A DNA stretch of 64,000 nucleotides from Maribacter hydrothermalis (GCF_001913155.1 NZ_CP018760.1:2232001-2296000); one strand, 5' to 3'; shown: positions 54,287-63,814, numbered from the stretch's first letter. Notes: generated by a model from the sequence alone, not told the origin. A program made the numbers and translations.

Positions 54287-56071
54287 TTAATTTGGCAATA
54301 TCAAAACTTCTACACGTCTGTTTTTTGATCTATTTTCTTCTGTGTCATTTTCAACCAAAGGCTTAGATTCGCCTAATCCCATTTCTTTCCAACGAAAACC
54401 ACTACTAGGTATAAGTTTCTTTAATTCTGCTGAGACACTTTTGGCTCTCGCCAGTGATAAATTTTGGTTGGTTTCTGCACTACCTACATCATCTGTATGG
54501 CCCTCGATTATTACATTCCCTTTTTTAAGAACCGCAATATTTTCAGATAGCTTTTTTAATGCAACTAGTCCCTCTGGTTTTAAGTCAGATTTTCCTGTTT
54601 CAAATAGCACCTTGCTGTCAAGATTTAAGCGCATGGCGGCACCAATTGCAGCAATGGCGTCTACATCTGCCCCGGGTAGTCCACTTTGTTTTTTTAAATC
54701 GGTAAGACGTACATAGTAAAATAGTTCGCCGGGTTTTACAAATGTTGAAATATCTACTTCGGCAACACCACCATCAATTTTGCCTACATGAATCCAATTT
54801 TTTCCATCTTTGGATATTTCCAAATCGGTCGGTTCAATTTGCCCTATTTCAAAAATGTAAAGGTCAGGACCATTTACATCGGTCAATGCATTATCAGTGA
54901 ATTGAACCGTAATGCCGCCACCTAAGCCAAGACTATGAATGCCTGTAACATCTTCCATGTCAAAACCTTTTAGGAAATCTGGTTCTCCAAGTACATTGTT
55001 AACTTCTTGGGTTAGTAAAAGTGGGTGATTGGCTTTTACAACTTCATCGGCAAAAGATAGTTTACCCAAAGGCAGATAAACTGCTTTATTCATGTGTCCA
55101 ACATATGTTTCCCCAGCCTCTTCTCCAAAATAGAGGTCGGGATTTAATTTTTGAAATTTGTCTTTGGCAGCTTTTGCTTTTCTCTCAAAATCTTTTTGAA
55201 ATACTTTAACGATTTTTTTACGATATTCAATTGTTTTTTGATACTGTGGACTCGCTTTTAACGCGCCAGATGAGATGTCATTTTCAGTTTTTTCGAGATC
55301 AGCCAAAACCCGATTTGCTTCTTTAACACTGTGCAATTGTCCCGTTACTTTTTTTAATTGTTCCATTTTCTGTTTCTCTTCAACACTAGGTGGAACCTCA
55401 TTTTTACGTTCAATATCACGCATGACATAGCCAGCTTCGGTCAAGTCTAATTTTTCCATAATATGGGTGCCCGCTAAAGAGTCAATTGTTTTAAGTTTTG
55501 CCATTGTGGCCTCTGGACCAGATTCTGCTTGAACGGTTAAAATGGCCTCTTCTAAAGAAACTCCTGTTGGTGTATTTTTCGTTGATAACTGCTCTTTTGA
55601 GAGTTTGCCTTTTAATTTTGGTTCATTGTAAATTTCAATTTCTCTATTATTCATTGCTTCTTCGGCAAGAATTTTAAGGCTATCGGGGTTGTTTATGAGT
55701 TTTTGCATATCCTCCCTAGATACTCCGCTTGCTTCTAACAGATCAAGAATGGCATCAGTTTTTAATAGGTCACCAAAAGAACCTAAGTCTTCTGAGCCTT
55801 GGCTGTCAGCTCCACTCATTTGTAATAGCTTCTTTAAAGCAATAGCTTCTGGCGAGTCATTATCAGAGTTCTCATCACTACTGCCCATATCAAACAGGCC
55901 GCCTAATTGCTCCATTGATTTTTCTAGATCATCAGTAGAAATATTGGTTTCATCTTTATTGCTATCAGGTCGTATTTCTGAATTTTCTTCTGTGGCCTTT
56001 TCATTGGTTTTATCCTCACCACAAGAAAGAATAAGTAAGAATATACAAAGAAGTATTAAGTAGTTTTTCAT
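54287..56071 (-). CDS. OmpA-family lipoprotein (system 2 operon)
   Basis: 594 aa from the ATG at 56071, 2 nt after the upstream stop; a longer start at 56137 would overlap it. Lipobox LILSCG (Cys17). A disordered acidic/helical region (about 20-280) leads to a beta domain with GLGGGITVQFTDNALTDVNGPDLYIFE (about 390-420) and a C-terminal OmpA domain (about 490-594: IEGHTDDVGSAETNQNLSLARA, NRRVEVL). It tethers the outer membrane to peptidoglycan. Functional counterpart of the system 1 OmpA protein. Confidence 0.9.
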   Translation of the reverse strand: MKNYLILLCIFLLILSCGEDKTNEKATEENSEIRPDSNKDETNISTDDLEKSMEQLGGLFDMGSSDENSDNDSPEAIALKKLLQMSGADSQGSEDLGSFGDLLKTDAILDLLEASGVSREDMQKLINNPDSLKILAEEAMNNREIEIYNEPKLKGKLSKEQLSTKNTPTGVSLEEAILTVQAESGPEATMAKLKTIDSLAGTHIMEKLDLTEAGYVMRDIERKNEVPPSVEEKQKMEQLKKVTGQLHSVKEANRVLADLEKTENDISSGALKASPQYQKTIEYRKKIVKVFQKDFERKAKAAKDKFQKLNPDLYFGEEAGETYVGHMNKAVYLPLGKLSFADEVVKANHPLLLTQEVNNVLGEPDFLKGFDMEDVTGIHSLGLGGGITVQFTDNALTDVNGPDLYIFEIGQIEPTDLEISKDGKNWIHVGKIDGGVAEVDISTFVKPGELFYYVRLTDLKKQSGLPGADVDAIAAIGAAMRLNLDSKVLFETGKSDLKPEGLVALKKLSENIAVLKKGNVIIEGHTDDVGSAETNQNLSLARAKSVSAELKKLIPSSGFRWKEMGLGESKPLVENDTEENRSKNRRVEVLILPN

Positions 56072-56073
56072 GA

Positions 56074-58128
56074 TTATTGCCTTTTGTATTTGTCTGCCAT
56101 AAACTGAAAGTAAATGAAGCCTGCATGGTTGTACCAATTATCATAGCCTAGCATAGATTCACATTGTTCTATAGCTCTTAAATTTTCTTCCAGTGCATGA
56201 ATCATTTCAGCATATTTGTCATCATACGCTTTGTTTAGTGTTGGAATTGATTTTGTTAAAATGATCATTTTTTGACTTTGCCATGCTAAACCAGATACGC
56301 CATGAACAGCCGATACATCATCTCCGAAAGCAATTCCTGCATTTATTTTTTTCATTGCATGGGAGTAAATTACTCGGAGTCGTTCTAAGTTTAATCGTCT
56401 GTTGTTTAGATTGTCATATTCTTTTTCTAAACATGCACAGCCCGCTTCATTGTCGTTTTCATTTGGAATGAATGTTGATATTGCACCTAGAATATTAGCT
56501 TCGGCGTATGTAACTTTATAGTCCGCATTCTTAAATTTTAATGTATTAAGATTTCCGTCAATGGCATTAATGAGTTTTATACTTTTTGATAACACCAAAG
56601 GCATGTCATTGGACTTATTGGTTTTGATTTTAGTTTTCTCCGGATTTTCATTTTCATCAACAGGAAAGTTATTCTCTTTATTTCTTTTTGGAGGATTCAC
56701 AAAATCATCCTTATGATAGTTTATTGGATTTCCTTTGTTGTCGTATTTAGGGCGTTTGTAGTTGTCGTATTCAATAGGTTTCTTATTGGCATCTAAAGCG
56801 GGTCTAGACTCTGTTTCACCTTCTGCATATTGAATGGGGTTACCATTAATATCATATTTAGGACGCTTGTCGTCACCAAATACAGGATAATCTATACGCT
56901 CGTTATTTCTATCATATACAGGTCTTTCAAAATAATCTAATTCGTTGTTATGTACCGGTTCTCGATACTGAATAGGATCTCCATTGATATCATATTTTGG
57001 AAGCTCTTCATTGGTAAATACAGGATATTCTATAGGTTGGTTGTTCCTATCATACACTGGTTGTCCCAAGGAGTTTAATTCATCATAGTCTATATTTTGT
57101 TCATCATTATTATCCGAATTTGAATTTGATGAATTTGTAGTTAAAGGTTCATAAGATGAATCAGTATTTGAAGAATTACTAGAACCTTGCCTAGGTGAGT
57201 TAGAATTACCGCTATCAGCACCATTTCTGTTAGTTCCAAATTGTGGAGGTATACATGAAGAGGGTAATTGTGGTCCTCCGCGAGGATCAGCTTGTGCATC
57301 ATCATCATCAGGACTTAATCGTCTCGTAAATTCATTTACTACGCTATTTGCCCTATTAAAAAAATCTTCTATGCCATCATGGTTTTCGTAAATAAATTTA
57401 AGTGATTCAGTAAAAACCTCGGAAAGAGAAGGGCTAGCACCAGCGGTTCCAATTTGTTGGCCTAAGCTGAAACATAATAGAATAAGTAATGTCTTCGCCG
57501 ATTTCTTTTTTATTAATAAAAGCACTAATAATATTGTGATGATGCTGAAAAACCCAATTACAACATAAAGTATTGTGTTTGTGCCGCCTGTACCTGATTC
57601 ATTTTGTGGTTGAGAAATGGAATTTGAAGCGTTAAATACTTGTCCGCTTCTGGTAGCAGCAGCTTCGTTAGCAGGATAATATAAATTACCCATGTACGGA
57701 ATATTTTCACCATTAGTCCAAACAGCAAGTTGAAAAGAAATATTAGGTATTGTACTCGTAATAACGATTCCAAACTTACCTGCCGTTTCAAATGATTCTT
57801 GAAATAAACCATTTTTAGTATGTCCGTTAATTTTACTGTCTTTCCAGTTATCTTTAACAATATCTACTTTAATATCAGCATTTTTATCTGAAATAACGGT
57901 AACCATTATTTTCTGTAATAGTGTTGTACCTTCTGCCCAAAAACGAAGTGAATCTTTTTCTGTTTCCCCTTGCATGTATGAAGAAATTACTTTCTCATTC
58001 TGCGAATCTGGACTGAATTCTAGAGTGTATACTTGGTTACCTGTATCTAATTCTGGCATTTTTATTTCATCTTGTGCAAATGCACCAATACCAAGTAGTA
58101 GAAAAATATGGAATAGTAGTTTTTTCAT
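56074..58128 (-). CDS. Large envelope protein with six YDxNxxPI repeats (system 2)
   Basis: 684 aa. Signal peptide (about 1-18), beta domain (about 20-150), membrane helix (about 186-206), then KKKSAKTLLILLCFSLGQQ, which reads like a second signal peptide or reverse helix (about 208-224). Next come an Asp/Ser/Asn-rich linker (about 270-345), six tandem repeats with core P-x-(Y/L)-D-x-N-x-x-P-I-x-Y (about 356-471), and a helical C-terminal domain (about 500-684) with a CACLEKEYDNL motif. Function unknown; not recognised elsewhere. It may be a stalk or peptidoglycan-spanning protein. Confidence 0.72.
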   Translation of the reverse strand: MKKLLFHIFLLLGIGAFAQDEIKMPELDTGNQVYTLEFSPDSQNEKVISSYMQGETEKDSLRFWAEGTTLLQKIMVTVISDKNADIKVDIVKDNWKDSKINGHTKNGLFQESFETAGKFGIVITSTIPNISFQLAVWTNGENIPYMGNLYYPANEAAATRSGQVFNASNSISQPQNESGTGGTNTILYVVIGFFSIITILLVLLLIKKKSAKTLLILLCFSLGQQIGTAGASPSLSEVFTESLKFIYENHDGIEDFFNRANSVVNEFTRRLSPDDDDAQADPRGGPQLPSSCIPPQFGTNRNGADSGNSNSPRQGSSNSSNTDSSYEPLTTNSSNSNSDNNDEQNIDYDELNSLGQPVYDRNNQPIEYPVFTNEELPKYDINGDPIQYREPVHNNELDYFERPVYDRNNERIDYPVFGDDKRPKYDINGNPIQYAEGETESRPALDANKKPIEYDNYKRPKYDNKGNPINYHKDDFVNPPKRNKENNFPVDENENPEKTKIKTNKSNDMPLVLSKSIKLINAIDGNLNTLKFKNADYKVTYAEANILGAISTFIPNENDNEAGCACLEKEYDNLNNRRLNLERLRVIYSHAMKKINAGIAFGDDVSAVHGVSGLAWQSQKMIILTKSIPTLNKAYDDKYAEMIHALEENLRAIEQCESMLGYDNWYNHAGFIYFQFMADKYKRQ

Positions 58129-58135
58129 GACATTT

Positions 58136-58759
58136 TTATTTTCTGTGTTTTTGTAATAAATAATTCGCCAAATCAGTCATTTTAAGTCGTAATTCTTCAT
58201 GTTGTTCTTTGGTACGGTTATTATTAGCACTTTTAATTCCGTAATGTATTAAGAAGGCGTGGTCATAATTTTCATTGTAAATGATTATTCTTCCATGGGC
58301 AGGTTGTTGTGCTATATAACAATCACCCGTTTCTGCTAATTCTATGTCCATTCCCATTATTTTTATACCATCTTCCTTTCTTTCTAAATAACTAGCAATT
58401 TCTTTCTTGTTCTGTTTTTTAGAACTTGGAGCCGAACTCCAGGAGATGTGCGAGTCTCCACCTAAGGTGTTTTTTCCGAATCCAATAAGTTCAAAAGAGC
58501 ATTTGTTTTCAGAAGAATTATCGGTTTGGCTAAGGTTTGATTCTGGTACTTTTAGCACTTCCGCTACTTCAGAAATACGCATATCACATTTGTAATCAGT
58601 TAGTAGTGAACTGTAATCGCCAGAAGTCATAGCATTATTTTCTTCTTTTTCTAATGAGACTTGTTGTACCGTATCAGTTTTGCTAACGCCTTCTTTTTTA
58701 GGACTTTCATTACAGGCAATTACTAGAGAAAGAAATAGTAGGGCTATTGTATTTTTCAT
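58136..58759 (-). CDS. Lipoprotein with CD(M/V)xIS..C domain (system 2)
   Basis: 207 aa from the ATG at 58759, which avoids overlap with the upstream gene (stop at 58770) and starts a clean lipobox (LVIACN). The mature domain has CDMRISEVAEVLKV then CSFELIGFG, equivalent to CDVISKEEVESMF then CVFKW in the system 1 lipoprotein at 18358-18927. Unknown function. Spacing of 7 nt to the next gene. Confidence 0.75.
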   Translation of the reverse strand: MKNTIALLFLSLVIACNESPKKEGVSKTDTVQQVSLEKEENNAMTSGDYSSLLTDYKCDMRISEVAEVLKVPESNLSQTDNSSENKCSFELIGFGKNTLGGDSHISWSSAPSSKKQNKKEIASYLERKEDGIKIMGMDIELAETGDCYIAQQPAHGRIIIYNENYDHAFLIHYGIKSANNNRTKEQHEELRLKMTDLANYLLQKHRK

Positions 58760-58769
58760 ATTATAGGTT

Positions 58770-59585
58770 TTAAAATGGTTTTTCATAATCTAAAGTGTTA
58801 ATACTAAATTCATTTTCAATTAGTTGTGTGCAAATCATTTTAATAGGTTTCGCATTCTTCTGTGAATAATCTATCATATTCATTTCTAGAGTTAAACCAT
58901 CTACCATGCTTACCCAAGATTGGTCTATACCTTTTTTTGTTTTTATTCTTTTTGTTTTAAGTTTCGTAAATGCTTTCTGAAACGAAATATCAGCTTCTTG
59001 GGTTACCCAAACAGAACCTGATAATTGAGGCCCGGTTACCTGAAACTCTTCACATTCGTACCCTAAAACCTTCTTAGTTTGCCCAGTTGGAGTTATAGAG
59101 TAATCACCTTTATTCATTTCTAGATCAGAAGAATCTTCTAAATCTATATGTATTGAATTCATTGTTCTTTGTCCGTCCATATCCATAAAGGTGTGGATGG
59201 AAGAGTTTGGTAAATCCATGACTGTTATAAATTCCTGGTCTTTACCCATGCTAAAAGAACTACCCATGTACTCATGTTCATTAGTGAGATAATAGGTTAT
59301 GTCTGTTATTTCGTTATCACTAGTTATTTCCATAACATATTCATGACTAAAGGAGTATAACTCTAGTTTCTCTGCTTTTTTATTTTTGAATAGCCTGCCT
59401 TTATTGTTGAAAACCGTATCAAAAGACTTTTCTGTTTCTCGTTCTGTTTTTTCAGCAACTTTACGTTCTACAGTCTGTGCGGCTGCTTCTTGAGCACGTT
59501 CTGTCAGTTTCTTAAAAAATTGAGCGTTTGCATTTGTGGTTATGCTAAATACAAACAGTAGTGCTATAAGTTTAATGGTTTTCAT
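58770..59585 (-). CDS. DUF4412 secreted protein, first gene of the system 2 operon
   Basis: 271 aa. Signal peptide (ending NAQ, about 1-21), a charged helix FFKKLTERAQEAAAQTVERKVAEKTE, then the DUF4412 beta domain (FMDMDGQRTMNS, KKVLGYECEEFQV). The N-terminal helix is shared with the system 1 OmpA protein (FLKRLGERAEDAAKEAV), linking the two operons. The ATG lies 27 nt after the candidate ECF promoter. Confidence 0.82.
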   Translation of the reverse strand: MKTIKLIALLFVFSITTNANAQFFKKLTERAQEAAAQTVERKVAEKTERETEKSFDTVFNNKGRLFKNKKAEKLELYSFSHEYVMEITSDNEITDITYYLTNEHEYMGSSFSMGKDQEFITVMDLPNSSIHTFMDMDGQRTMNSIHIDLEDSSDLEMNKGDYSITPTGQTKKVLGYECEEFQVTGPQLSGSVWVTQEADISFQKAFTKLKTKRIKTKKGIDQSWVSMVDGLTLEMNMIDYSQKNAKPIKMICTQLIENEFSINTLDYEKPF

Positions 59586-59612
59586 AATAGTCCTTTTTTA
59601 ATCGTTTGCCTT

Positions 59613-59641
59613 TTAATGACATGATTAAAAAAAGGTTAACA
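59613..59641 (-). promoter_or_regulatory. Candidate ECF-sigma promoter, system 2 (OmpA/DUF4412 operon)
   Basis: Minus strand: TGTTAAC(CTTT), 15 nt, TCATTAA, then 27 nt to the ATG at 59585. Same element sequences and spacing as 53046-53074. Confidence 0.55.
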
Positions 59642-59800
59642 TCAATCTTTTTTTCTGAATGATATTTGTTGAATTACCTTATTGTTATGAATAATCTTTA
59701 AAATATAAAGTCCATCTTTTAAATGATTAATATTCAAGTAAATCTGTTTTTCTGGGAAGCGATGAATTGAACCCTTAAGACCATAGTCTTCTTTCTTCAT
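59642..59800 (-). CDS. Possible mini-ORF resembling a T9SS sorting-domain tail
   Basis: 52 codons from the ATG at 59800, with no secretion signal. The sequence YLNINHLKDGLYILKIIHNNKVIQQISFRKK has the pattern of the last strands of type IX secretion C-terminal domains (L-x-x-L-x-x-G-x-Y-x-L-x-I). It may be the remnant of a lost secreted protein or a real peptide; low confidence. Confidence 0.4.
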   Translation of the reverse strand: MKKEDYGLKGSIHRFPEKQIYLNINHLKDGLYILKIIHNNKVIQQISFRKKD

Positions 59801-59935
59801 TGTCTAAATGACTTTGAGATTAGAATTACACCAATTTGATTACCTATAAAATTAATTCATGTAATTAATAGGAGCTATTTAGTATGTAACAATGGTTATG
59901 AGTTATGTAACATATTGTATTTTAGTAGGTTGGTG

Positions 59936-62836
59936 TTAGGCTTCATTTTTTAAAGAAATATATTCTGAAGGGGTACAATGATATACTTCTTTAAAACATT
60001 TGCTGAAATATGCATGATTGTTAAACCCTACACTATAGCCAATTTCTGATATATTAAAATCAGAAGTTTTTAAAATATGTACAGCCAATTTTAAACGTTG
60101 AGAACGTATAAATTCTGTGGTTGAAAGCCCTGTTAGTGCTTTAAGTTTTCTATGAAGTTGCATTCTACTCATAGACACACAAAGGCTAAATTCTGCTGCG
60201 CTAAAAGAAGGATCTACAAGTTTTTTATCTAAAATGTTCTGAATTTTGATTAAGAATTTTTCATCTACCGACGATACTGCAATTTCCTTTGGTCTTAAAA
60301 TAATTTCTTGGCTGTATCTAGATTGCAACTTTTTTCTAAGTGCTACTAAAGATGTTGCTTTGCTTTGTAATATTTTTTGATTGAAGGGTTTTGTAATGTA
60401 ATCATCTGCGCCAAACTCTATACCCATCAATTCATTTTCATCACCAGCTTTTGCCGTTAATAGTATAATGGGAATGTGACTGGTGCGTTCATCATTTTTC
60501 AGTGTTTTAGTCAATTCCAAACCATCTTTCTTCGGCATCATTACATCTGAAATAATAATATCGGGTATTTCATGTAATGCAATTTTAATTCCTTTTTCGC
60601 CATCGGCTGCTTGTAAAATAGAATACGTGCTTTTAAACGTGTTGCTGAGTAATGTTCTTACATCTTTATTGTCTTCGACGATAAGCAATATGGGCAGGTT
60701 ATTTTTTTTGTGTGGGGATTCTTCTAGATTGGTTTTGGCTTCAGCGGTGGTAATCACTTTTAACGTTTCTAAATCTGGGTTTTCAATAATCTCTATATTT
60801 TTAAGTTTGATCTTATCCATACAAATGGAAACATTGAAATGGGTCCAGTTTTGCTTCTCGCTACTCACATCTATTTTTCCTCCATGTAACTCAGTTAGCT
60901 CTTTAACAAGAGATAAGCCTATACCTACACCTTCGTTAAGTCCATCGGTCTGATAAAATCTGTTGAAAATCGTTTTCATTTGGGTGGTAGAAATACCATT
61001 ACCAGTATTCTTTATTGAAAAATACAAGTAGTTATGATCAATGTTCGCATTAAGAAGAACAGCACCTTTTTCTGGCGTATATTTTATGGCATTTCCCAAT
61101 AAATTAATTATAATATTCTCAATAGCATCACGATCAAACCAACCTAATATATCGGTATTGGTTATTTGAAGTTTAAAATGAATGTTTTTTTGCTGTGCTA
61201 GGAAAGAAAAAGATTCACTCCAAGCCGCAATCATTTGCGTAGGATAGCCTTTTTGAACACGTAGTTTTCTATTTCCACTATCAATTTTAGACAATTCTAA
61301 TAACTGATCTACCAAAGCCGACAATCTTTCGGTGCTTTTCTGGGCAATTTCAAAATGCTTTTTTTGGTCTGTGGTTAAGGTTGTATTGGATAAAGCCTCT
61401 TGTAAAGGTGCAGAGATTAAAGTTAACGGAGTTCTTAACTCATGAGAAATGTTGGTGAAAAAGTCCGTTTTTAGAGCATCAACTTCTCTTAATTTATGAT
61501 TTATTTTCATTCTATTTCGATATAGAATAAAAATGAAAATTCCAATTAATGAAGTAATTATAATAATGCCAAGTAGAAAATTCCGTTGTGCCTTTTGCTT
61601 GGTATCTGCTAGCTCATGTTGTGTTTTTAAAAGTGCCACTTCTTGTAACTGTTGTTCTTTGAACTTTAATTGTTCATCTAGTATAAATCCGTTAGCATTT
61701 TCTTGCTCTTTTAGGAATGCAATTTGTTTGTCATAAGCTACTTTGGTCTGGTATGCGTTGGTATAATCACCTACTAACTCATAATAACTTATTTCAATTC
61801 TATTTAAATCCGTTTTATAACCTAGCCTGTCCGTTACATCGGGATTTTGTCTCGCTTTTTCTAAATGAACCAAGGCTTCTTTTGGATTATTTAGGATTAT
61901 AAAAAGTTCAGCCCAGTGTAGGTGAACAACGCCTGTTAATGTGGAAGTATTTTGTTTTTCTAATAAGGCTCCTACATTCGTTAAATGCTTTTCTACTTTG
62001 GTGTATTCCTTTTTTTTAAGATACATTTTAGCAAGACCTATGTTAGCAATATTAATTGCGGTAGGGTCACCATTTTTTTTGCCATCAATTAATAATTGTT
62101 CATATAGTTGAATGGCTTCATTAATCTTGTTTTCTTGTACGGAAAGTTTTATCAAAAGCCTATTTGCTTCATATTCCCCTGGCGGATATGCTACGTTTTT
62201 TGAGATTTCTATACATTTTTCTATGTATTTTTTGGCTAACGGATTATTTCCTTTGGCATCTAAATAAATTTCCGCGATGTAAGCGTTTACACGAGCTAGT
62301 AAAGAACTTTGGGTATTGTTAATTTTGTATAGTGAATCTATTTTTAGATATAGATTCATTTTCTTGCTCAAGTCTGGCTCGGCAGAAGCAAACATAGAAT
62401 ATGCAGAGGCAATACCTTCTAAGTAGTTAGCTTTTTTAGAAAGTTGTAGTATGTCATCATATCTTAAAAGCGATTTTTTTATCTCTCCTTTAAAATATTC
62501 ATGATTTGCCAACCACATATTACTATTTACAGTTAAAGAGTCAATTCTTTTAGCGCTACTTAATTGATAAGCCTTTTCGTAATGATGTTCTGAGGAATCA
62601 AATTGGCCTTTAACAAAAAAGTACTGACCTAGATCTTGATGATAATAGTATGAAGAAAAAAATGAGCTATTAGTTTCTTTATCCGTCTTTAATTTATTTA
62701 CATAGTATAAAGCCGAATCTGGATTTTTGAAAATTAGACTTTTAAATTTTTGGTGATAATCTTTGTAATCGGGAGATTCTTGTGCAGATAAAAATGTAAA
62801 GCCAAAAAATAAGAATATTGACAATACCTTTCTCAT
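59936..62836 (-). CDS. Hybrid two-component sensor/AraC regulator with periplasmic TPRs
   Basis: 966 aa. Signal peptide (about 1-18), periplasmic TPR array (about 20-370), membrane helix (about 419-438), HisKA with H465 (FFTNISHELRTPLTLI), HATPase (NLLGNAIKYTPEKG), receiver with D764 (IIISDVMMPKKDG) and a C-terminal AraC-type DNA-binding domain (about 865-966). All signalling modules are in one chain, so it senses and regulates transcription directly. Sensor part is TPR, unlike the beta-propeller of SusR-type HTCS. Target may be the adjoining envelope operon. Confidence 0.93.
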   Translation of the reverse strand: MRKVLSIFLFFGFTFLSAQESPDYKDYHQKFKSLIFKNPDSALYYVNKLKTDKETNSSFFSSYYYHQDLGQYFFVKGQFDSSEHHYEKAYQLSSAKRIDSLTVNSNMWLANHEYFKGEIKKSLLRYDDILQLSKKANYLEGIASAYSMFASAEPDLSKKMNLYLKIDSLYKINNTQSSLLARVNAYIAEIYLDAKGNNPLAKKYIEKCIEISKNVAYPPGEYEANRLLIKLSVQENKINEAIQLYEQLLIDGKKNGDPTAINIANIGLAKMYLKKKEYTKVEKHLTNVGALLEKQNTSTLTGVVHLHWAELFIILNNPKEALVHLEKARQNPDVTDRLGYKTDLNRIEISYYELVGDYTNAYQTKVAYDKQIAFLKEQENANGFILDEQLKFKEQQLQEVALLKTQHELADTKQKAQRNFLLGIIIITSLIGIFIFILYRNRMKINHKLREVDALKTDFFTNISHELRTPLTLISAPLQEALSNTTLTTDQKKHFEIAQKSTERLSALVDQLLELSKIDSGNRKLRVQKGYPTQMIAAWSESFSFLAQQKNIHFKLQITNTDILGWFDRDAIENIIINLLGNAIKYTPEKGAVLLNANIDHNYLYFSIKNTGNGISTTQMKTIFNRFYQTDGLNEGVGIGLSLVKELTELHGGKIDVSSEKQNWTHFNVSICMDKIKLKNIEIIENPDLETLKVITTAEAKTNLEESPHKKNNLPILLIVEDNKDVRTLLSNTFKSTYSILQAADGEKGIKIALHEIPDIIISDVMMPKKDGLELTKTLKNDERTSHIPIILLTAKAGDENELMGIEFGADDYITKPFNQKILQSKATSLVALRKKLQSRYSQEIILRPKEIAVSSVDEKFLIKIQNILDKKLVDPSFSAAEFSLCVSMSRMQLHRKLKALTGLSTTEFIRSQRLKLAVHILKTSDFNISEIGYSVGFNNHAYFSKCFKEVYHCTPSEYISLKNEA

Positions 62837-62935
62837 TTTATTATGGTTTACCCTAAATATAAATAATTTATGGGTTGCAAGCTATTTTAACATCATGTGA
62901 AACTATTTAAAGGAATAGGTTATACCCATTAGTAG

Positions 62936-63007
62936 TGACCTCGGCAAGAATCGAACTTGCATCTAAAGTTTAGGAAACTTCTATTCTATCCATTGAACTA
63001 CAAGGCC
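62936..63007 (-). tRNA. tRNA-Arg (anticodon CCT)
   Basis: 72 nt. Acceptor GGCCTTG pairs with CGAGGTC (two G-U), anticodon stem GAAGT/ACTTT with loop TTCCTAA (anticodon CCT at 62972-62974), T-loop GTTCGAT, discriminator A. It reads AGG codons. CCA not encoded. Confidence 0.95.
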
Positions 63008-63055
63008 AATTGTTTAAAAGGTAGGGTTATTTATGATTCGTAAATACTGTAATGA

Positions 63056-63814
63056 CTATTCCTTAGTTTCCTGCCTTTTAGACCATATTTCATACATAGG
63101 TTCTCCTTTACTGTTATTACCGGTATGGTGCCAATCATTGCCTTGCAATTCATAATTAAATTTTAATTGAGCGCCTACTCGGGTATCATCTTTTGAGAAA
63201 AATTCTATTTTTTCGGTATACACACCATCTTTGGCAGTATAGCTTCCACCACCGGTGCCAGAAAAACGGAAAGAATCTGTATCATAGGCAATCCATTGAA
63301 AAGTACCATCCTTTAAGAATTTCAGTGTTTTTCTAGTGCTTTCCTCACCACGTCTTTCCTGTCCAGTATCAGGACCTCTAGTGGCAAAAAGCCATTCGCC
63401 ATCTAAATCTTGAGTCTCAATTTTTACAGGTTTAAGCATAAGCTCTTGAAACCAATTTAAATGAAGATTTTCGCCAACCATTTTTATAGGAATAGAAAGC
63501 TGCCTAATGGAATCTTTAGGATAGTCCGAATTAAATTCTAAAAGAACAACCAGTAGGTTACCTGTGGCAGTACTTTCAATTTGGGTAAATCCACCCATGG
63601 TCTTTGTAAACTTAGCAGGATTATTTTCGTACTCGTTATATATAAAATAGTCATTGTTAAGTTTAATTTGGTGTATGGATCTAGTTCCATTTTCTTCAAT
63701 AGTATCTGTGTATACGCCTGGTAAAACCTGGCTGTAGGCGTTAAAACCTGTCAGTAGTGCTATTAAAACTAAAATTGAATAATTTATTTTATAAAAAAAT
63801 ATAATTTTTGTCAT
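63056..63814 (-). CDS. Secreted lipocalin-like protein of unknown function
   Basis: 252 aa. A hydrophobic signal (about 10-28, ending AYSQ) precedes a beta-rich domain; LDGEWLFATRGPD and TLKFLKDGTFQWIAYDTDSFRFSGTGGG resemble the opening and strands of lipocalin-like proteins with a G-x-W start. No catalytic residues. The stretch between 63815 and the right edge is AT-rich upstream sequence; no gene seen. Confidence 0.7.
   Translation of the reverse strand: MTKIIFFYKINYSILVLIALLTGFNAYSQVLPGVYTDTIEENGTRSIHQIKLNNDYFIYNEYENNPAKFTKTMGGFTQIESTATGNLLVVLLEFNSDYPKDSIRQLSIPIKMVGENLHLNWFQELMLKPVKIETQDLDGEWLFATRGPDTGQERRGEESTRKTLKFLKDGTFQWIAYDTDSFRFSGTGGGSYTAKDGVYTEKIEFFSKDDTRVGAQLKFNYELQGNDWHHTGNNSKGEPMYEIWSKRQETKE

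Larger units (their letters stand above)
59586..59935. other. 350-nt gap: ECF promoter and a possible mini-ORF
   Basis: Contains the candidate promoter (59613-59641) and the minus-strand 52-codon frame (59642-59800). No other feature is seen. Confidence 0.5.
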
